In this document: positions 58,823-64,000 of the stretch, one piece after another
Layout of the letters: each line of letters starts with the position of its first letter
Position numbering within the stretch: position 1 is the first letter of the stretch
From: Ectobius pallidus
Taxonomy: Eukaryota > Arthropoda > Insecta > Blattodea > Ectobiidae
Direction of reading: 5' to 3'
NCBI GenBank assembly: GCA_964059195.1
Contig: CAXKWD010000003.1
Location: 16,536,606 to 16,600,605 of the forward strand
DNA: 64,000 nt
Notes under the pieces: generated by a model
Told to the model about the DNA's origin: nothing
Database searches by the model: none
What the model saw: only the letters and a program-made list of their open reading frames with translations
Position numbers and translations under genes: made by a program

Positions 58823-60644
58823 CACTTTCTGATGCCATAACAATCCAAAAACATACCGTAATTTTTGTAGTTTGTAGTATGCTTAGCAAGACATCAAGAT
58901 CAACCAACTGACATTATCAAGTTAGAGAAAGCTACATATAAATGAAAGGAATTAACAAGGGAACTGTATGGGATATATGTAATGAAACCATCTATCAAGC
59001 CTATCTGGAATACATGCAAGGACTTGCAATGGTAAAAATTACAAATGTGGAATAAAAAATAAGGCACATAAAGCTCAAATTTAACATAATATGTAAATGT
59101 TAAAGTAAAATATATTTAACGTGTAAAAATACAGAATAAAATAATATAGACAAGCAAAAATGTACTTTAGTCAAAAGAAATATCAGAGAAATGCTTACAA
59201 ACAGCTTGGGATTTTTAAGTACTTTACAATTATCAGTACTCTCAGAATAGTCAGATAGATGATAGTTTCTATTTTCATCAATCTGATTTAACGTACAGTC
59301 TGATTACCGAGGTTTGCTTCCAGACCACTGACATCTAGTACTCCAATATAAAAAACAAGAATACATTTTTTCCCCTCTTTTGGGGAAAACTTAACTTTTC
59401 TTTTCCAACCTGAGATTCAGCGCCATAAGCAGGAGTATGCGTTGCACATCTAAGAGCTGTCCCTGTTTGTCCATTGCAGAGTCACATTTGGGAGGTCAAG
59501 GGATTGAATCTTATGGCTGGTTTCTGTTCCTGGATCAAGAATTTTGAACAGCATATTATTAAAATTTGTGGATATGGATTATTGTGTTTTAATACATTAG
59601 TTTTAACAAGTATAAAAATAAGTTATTTGTGGATTTCTGAGTGTTTATTAAGGCTCTTTTTCTCATTTGAAAAGCTGAATGTCAAATTGGAATTTACTTA
59701 ACATATACCCCTTTTGTTTTCTACCCATTGTCAGTGTATTGTCTTTTGAAGAGGACCTGAGTGTAATGATCACACACCAGGGTGTCTCTTCACATCCTGT
59801 CTAAATATGTGTGATGCACAAATCTGATTCCTCCCAAAGCTCAAAATGCAAAATTTTTTAATGAAAGATTGCAAATACAGAAAAAATGCAGAAATTATTT
59901 GCTTTTCAGCAAAATTTCAACTGATGAAATTATGCGAACTGTGCTGGAAGCAATTTGAAGGTTGCAACATTAGATGGCAGCAATTGCTATTTGATTAATG
60001 AAGGGGAAATGTAACAGTAAAAATTGATTGGCATTTAAATTGATTTTTCAACTCACTGAGAAACACTGAAAACAAATACTGTATTGGCCCCAAATACAAG
60101 ACGATGTTTTTTCCCTCAAAATGTATTTATTAAAACTATACTCTATACTCTTATAACTTTACAGAATTTTATTTTTCCCGAATTCGTGCTTCTGCTTGTA
60201 CTGCACCTTTACTTCTCTATTCTCTACGCATAAAGCTTTGTTTGACCGCCAGTCATAGCAGACCATGTGGAAAAGAAAACATCTTCATTGTCTCAATGTG
60301 TAAATAAAGGCGAAAGAAGAAGTTACAACATGAACCCTAATATTCTGTTTTATGTGAAGCAAAATGTACTAACAAGCTGTTTTATTTACTTTTTCATAAC
60401 TATCCTTCAAAAATTCATGGTCGTCTTATATTCGGGCCAAAACAGTAGTTTATTTGCATTTTTCAAGCAAAGCCAAGCCACATCAATCAAAATTAATGTT
60501 GAATGAAGCTTCAATTCCTAAATAATTAAAACAAAAATAATGAAACTGTTTTTCAGTTCATGTCAAAATTTCCTCTATTTTAACTAAAAGCTAATTAAAA
60601 TGGCTTCCAAATCAAAACCAAGCATTTCCATGATTACACGAAAT
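58823..60644. other. AT-rich DNA, no gene seen
   Basis: ORFs at 59474-59701 and 60267-60506 have no domains. The region is 3' of the FKBPL-like gene on the minus strand. Confidence 0.5.
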
Positions 60645-60650
60645 TTTATT
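60645..60650 (-). terminator. Candidate polyadenylation signal AATAAA
   Basis: AATAAA on the minus strand, about 146 nt after the stop of the FKBPL-like gene and correctly placed to end its mRNA. Confidence 0.55.
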
Positions 60651-60795
60651 AAAATTAGTGAAGGTGAATTTGAAAAGTTATGTTTTGTGGAAGTATTTGG
60701 TATGGAATCCCCCACAACATATTCAGAAATTCAGATAAAATAGCCCAGCTTTATAAAAAAAAAATCTCGTGCACAAATTCTTAAAAAATAGAATC

Positions 60796-61734
60796 TCAAG
60801 AAAGAAACATTTTCTTCATGGCATTTGCCATTTTAGTATCATACACCTTTTGCCTTCGTTTTAATTCGTTTAGTTTCTCTTTTGCTGCAATGTTCCCTGG
60901 CTCAAGAGCCAGAATCTTAAGTAAGTCTGCATTCGCTTCTTCATATCTCTGCAATTCTATTTCAGCAACAGCTCTTCGAAACAATGCTTTAACATTATTC
61001 TGCTCAATGCTCAAAACTTTGTTACACATAGTTACAACATCAATGTAATTTTTATATTTGAGATGACAGGAAGCAATGTTATTGCACAGTATCACACGTA
61101 ACGCAAGCAGTTCTTCCAGAGGATGAGTGCATTCATATTCATTGTCAGTTGTAGTAGTAGTTATTATTAATTTAAGAGCTTTGCTGAATCGCATAAAGGC
61201 ATCCTTTGTTCGGCCAGATTTAAACAGTTCAACGCCACGAGTCTTATGCTGCATAGCTACATCGTATTTCTTACTATCGCTCCACTCAAAAATATAAGGC
61301 TCGTTGTATATTTCCTTCAACAGAACTGTACACTTCACAGAACACCTTGCAGAATATCCTCCTAACTGTTCACTGGCAGAGGTGTTTGAATGCAGAAGTC
61401 CATTAGCAGATTTATCTGAATGCAATGTAAATGTAAAAACCATTGAACAAACCTCCCTTTTCAGCATAGTCCTAATGACTCTATTGAGAGCACGGTCAAT
61501 TTCGGTATCGCCTTCTCCTATTACAAGCATACCATTAAATTCTGAACTGAAATACATGGACACATCTGTCTGCTTAATTTCATTTAGAGAGATGTTCTCA
61601 CTAGCAATATCTTCAATGGCCACTTCACATTTTGCACCATCTCGTGGCCTACTCCCCCAGATGCCTGTGGTGATGATTTCCTTCCTCCAAGTAACATGCG
61701 CTGGCTTTGGAGAATCCACCTTTATATCATTCAT
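60796..61734 (-). CDS. FKBPL-like TPR co-chaperone, complete and intronless
   Basis: A 312-residue protein. Residues about 20-145 form a divergent FKBP-like region without a recognisable active PPIase site, as in vertebrate FKBPL (WISp39). Residues about 157-281 hold three TPR repeats: GVELFKSGRTKDAFMRFSKA, then NNIASCHLKYKNYIDVVTMC, then KALFRRAVAEIELQRYEEAN. The asparagine at about 219, K249 and R253/R254 sit where Hsp90-binding TPR proteins have carboxylate-clamp residues. The C-terminus AMKKMFLS resembles the FKBPL ending LRKMFG. FKBPL proteins act in the cytosol with Hsp90; the role here is inferred. A Thr run (192-196) separates TPR1 and TPR2. The ATG is the first Met in frame and lies 34 nt after the stop of the SDR exon upstream. 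A plus-strand 158-codon ORF opposite it is a shadow. Confidence 0.85.
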   Translation of the reverse strand: MNDIKVDSPKPAHVTWRKEIITTGIWGSRPRDGAKCEVAIEDIASENISLNEIKQTDVSMYFSSEFNGMLVIGEGDTEIDRALNRVIRTMLKREVCSMVFTFTLHSDKSANGLLHSNTSASEQLGGYSARCSVKCTVLLKEIYNEPYIFEWSDSKKYDVAMQHKTRGVELFKSGRTKDAFMRFSKALKLIITTTTTDNEYECTHPLEELLALRVILCNNIASCHLKYKNYIDVVTMCNKVLSIEQNNVKALFRRAVAEIELQRYEEANADLLKILALEPGNIAAKEKLNELKRRQKVYDTKMANAMKKMFLS

Positions 61735-61768
61735 TTTTGCAACGCACTATAAATATTGGGGAGAGTAC

Positions 61769-61868
61769 TTAACTTTTTAATTGACACCAAGAAAGTGAAG
61801 CCTCCCACAGCTTCTTTGCCAATGTATCAGAAGTGCCGAGTACTGAAGGTTCTATCTCATCCAGATTG
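61769..61868 (-). CDS. Retinol-dehydrogenase-like SDR, terminal exon (partial gene)
   Basis: On the minus strand a pyrimidine-rich CTTTTTGTTTTTGTAG acceptor (AG at 61869-61870) precedes an open exon. One base completes a split codon, then it reads NLDEIEPSVLGTSDTLAKKL and WEASLSWCQLKS, then TAA at 61769-61771. The LAKKLWEAS segment, with an acidic run before it, is the usual C-terminus of insect RDH11-14-like short-chain dehydrogenases (family pattern 'LA.KLWE.S..L'), which reduce or oxidise retinoids, steroids or similar lipids with NADP(H). The catalytic and Rossmann parts lie upstream, beyond 61868, and were not found in the window. The family call rests on a short segment. Confidence 0.7.
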
Positions 61869-62647
61869 CTACAAAAACAAAAAGAAATAAATGCAAATTA
61901 GTAACTGAAGTACAAAGGACGAAAGAAGCAGAAAAGAAATGTGACTAAAATAAGCTGGCCAAGAATGCATTTAACAAGAAGGGAAAAAAATCTGTTCACA
62001 ACAAACAATTTAAACTATAAAATGAAATGATAGTATATGGCAAATTTGTTTACACTCAACTTCATTTACTTGTCTTTTTTCAAGAACCTTGGTTTCAATC
62101 ACCATTGTGATTATCCTAAGCTTGTGACCGACTGTCTGGTCCTGACGAAGTTGGGGGAGGAGTGTGTTTGATGATGTCTGTGGCGGGTAGAAATTTTGAA
62201 TGAGGCGTGCGTCAAAGATTGTTAATTTGTTTTTAAATAAAGATATTCTCCCATGCTGTAAGTTGAACACTTTTATAGTGATTTTGTTTCTTAACTTACG
62301 TTGTGGCAGTCACTCCAAAAATGTGGTGTTACTGCTGATTTGTCACAATGCTGGTACTTAATATGCCTACATTTTTGTTTCTACTTTTTAAATTCCTTCT
62401 TTTTTTTTTCCAACATAAATTCTGTTACAATCATCGCAGCATATTTTATAGATTCCAAATCCATTGCCTCCATATTTTTTTCCATTTGGGTTTACTTGAT
62501 TTTTCAAATTCCTGTTGTTTAGCTGTTATGTTGTAATCCTTGAAGTTTTTATTGATTTATTTTTTATATTTAGGGTGGTGTTTCGGGTGGTATGTGCATT
62601 TCTTAAACGAGTTTTCTTGTTTATTTATGGGAGTTAGTATGGTATTA
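61869..62647. other. Probable SDR intron, no further exon seen
   Basis: Continues upstream of the SDR terminal exon on the minus strand. The 86-codon minus ORF at 62010-62270 has no SDR motif. Confidence 0.5.
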
Positions 62648-62696
62648 TCTTTTATTAGTTACTGGTACTTGTAGTGTTTTATTTTTTGTTCACTTT
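62648..62696. repeat. 49-bp target-site duplication, left copy
   Basis: Identical to 63734-63782 over 49 bp, beginning TCTTTTATTAGTTACTGG. It borders the 5' end of the R2-like element. Confidence 0.95.
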
Positions 62697-63733
62697 TGAT
62701 TCAGGGGACTGGGACTCGTTAATGCCGAATGGGAAGCTCACATTCAACAATTCAACATCGCTCAATGCCTGAGTAAAATATATGATGAACACCTTCCCTT
62801 TTGTAGAGATTTAGATAAAGAAAAGGAGGACATACTGTCACATTTCAGCATCCAGTGTGATGAAACAACACTAACCAAGACAGGCCGATGGTTAAGAAAT
62901 GAAATGAGAAAAAGATCTTTTGAAAAATGGTGTGGACTCCCTCACAAAGGTAAAGGCGTTTCAGTCTATAGTGAAAATCCCAATACCAACTCATGGATAT
63001 CAAATAGAAAAGGTCTCTCTTGTTCTCAGTGGACTAATGCAATCAAGATGTGTTGTAATATCTCTGCGGTGAGGTCTGTACCTGGAAGGAGTCAAACTAC
63101 ATCACTCTGCCGGCATGCAGGTTGCAATAATCCAGAAACCTTGGGCCATGTATTGGGTAGTTGTAAAAAGGGTGTCCGTTCAGCGATTGCCACAGCCCTT
63201 CGACGACAAAAAGACTGGGAAGCGTATGAAGAGGTGCATTGCATCGCGGAAGATGGCAGTAATCGAAGAGCCGACATTACAGCCATTAATAGAACTGTAA
63301 AATGAGGGTTTATTTTGGTTCGTACAGTTCACTTGGAAGAGGATAAGGAACAAGCTAAGCGCGTGAGTGCGGAAAAGGAGGCCATATACCAACCATGCAT
63401 CCCTCACCTTAGTGAGAGCTATAACTTACCTGTCAATGCATGGGAGGTGAAGGGTCTACTTTTTGGAGCACGCGGTGCAAGTTTCACCTTTGTTAATACA
63501 TTTCTTCAGTCTCTCAGTATTTCTAATGACACTGTTGTTAAAATATGTATTAGGGTTTTAGAAGACTCGCTATTTTTATTGCACAATCATTTATATGGTA
63601 CTTAGAGTTCTTATGTTCAGTTTCAATTCAGTTCATGTTACTATGTAATGTATGATTCTTTTTCTTTGTTTGTTCTGGATCTGTATGGTCACCTGGATTG
63701 CCAGGCAGATGACTTGAATAAAGTATTTCTCTC
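62697..63733 (+). mobile_element. R2-like non-LTR retrotransposon, 5'-truncated
   Basis: About 1.04 kb lies between perfect 49-bp direct repeats. It keeps only the C-terminal part of an R2-type polyprotein (zinc knuckle and endonuclease) and a short 3' UTR ending AATAAAGTATTTCTCTC. The long target duplication and 5' truncation are what incomplete target-primed reverse transcription leaves. It sits upstream of the SDR terminal exon, probably in its intron, opposite in orientation. Confidence 0.88.
62700..63605 (+). pseudogene. R2-like polyprotein C-terminus with one premature stop
   Basis: A single frame is open from the element edge to 63605 except for TGA at 63303-63305. The zinc knuckle is at 63108-63164: CRHAGCNNPETLGHVLGSC, a C-x4-C-x7-H-x4-C arrangement. 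It is followed by RSAIATALRR and the restriction-like endonuclease-type RRADITAIN. After the stop come EEDKEQAKRVSAEKEAIYQP, VKGLLFGARGASF and LLHNHLYGT, the normal end of this polyprotein family. Some residues usual between the zinc knuckle and RSAIATALR seem missing. In target-primed reverse transcription this part binds and nicks DNA; here it is non-functional. Confidence 0.85.
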
Positions 63734-63782
63734 TCTTTTATTAGTTACTGGTACTTGTAGTGTTTTATTTTTTGTTCACTTT
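63734..63782. repeat. 49-bp target-site duplication, right copy
   Basis: Identical to 62648-62696. It follows the 3' end of the R2-like element directly. Confidence 0.95.
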
Positions 63783-64000
63783 GCCTTTGATGTATTCATT
63801 ACTGTGGTCAATTTCTACTACTTCATGACATTCATTGATGATCACGATGCTGACTGAAACCATGGTTCTTGAAAAAAATGCAAATAAGTGAAGTTGAAGT
63901 GAAGTTGAGTGTAAGAACTGGCCATATTTTATCATTCCATTTATAGTATCACTTAACAGTACAAAATCCCACTTAAAATACTATTAAATTTAAACTTTGA
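63783..64000. other. No gene seen
   Basis: AT-rich end of the window, probably still the SDR gene intron. Confidence 0.45.

Noticed and set aside
61304..61780. 158-codon plus-strand ORF
   Set aside because: It lies opposite the FKBPL-like coding sequence; the minus frame has clear TPR repeats, so this is a shadow.

Overview
This window looks like intergenic and intronic DNA from a large, AT-rich, repeat-laden insect genome. The few recognisable host exons (an atlastin exon, an FKBPL-like gene, the last exon of a short-chain dehydrogenase) are animal-like and split by GT-AG introns. The repeats (tRNA-derived SINEs, hAT, mariner and Helentron derivatives, R2-like retrotransposons) are typical of arthropods. 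A cockroach or termite relative is my best guess. That is inference from overall character, not from a diagnostic sequence.

Host genes, all on the minus strand: (1) 2356-2576, the exon of atlastin that carries the GTPase P-loop. (2) 55421-55481, a 20-codon first coding exon with a strong start context and a GTAAGT donor. Its phase fits the atlastin exon, so the 53 kb between them may be one giant atlastin intron. (3) 61769-61868, the terminal exon of a retinol-dehydrogenase-like SDR gene. (4) 60796-61734, a complete intronless FKBPL-like TPR co-chaperone whose ATG lies only 34 nt after the SDR stop, which suggests a shared or overlapping transcription unit.

Mobile DNA from start to end: a hAT-type MITE (1 kb); a decayed non-LTR reverse transcriptase (3.9-4.8 kb); two Helentron-like elements (5.9-6.9 and 21.2-22.2 kb); two unrelated mariner elements that are both rebuilt as palindromes (10.8 and 15.9 kb); an RT tail (14.8 kb); a triple nest of hAT-like elements (22.8-23.9 kb); TTAA-bounded MITEs (25.2 and 27.7 kb); a 2.9 kb transposon with about 940-bp inverted arms and a decayed internal gene (30.2-33.1 kb); R2-like fragments (40.1 and 62.7 kb); several more hAT-like elements with 8-bp target duplications (12.1, 19.9, 29.1, 40.5, 44.0, 44.8, 48.7, 57.0 kb); and four tRNA-derived SINEs (17.8, 34.5, 42.0, 56.0 kb). 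The element at 62.7 kb is flanked by a perfect 49-bp target duplication.

No rRNA, genuine tRNA gene, CRISPR array or bacterial operon was seen. Most open reading frames in the window are chance ORFs in AT-rich or simple-repeat DNA.
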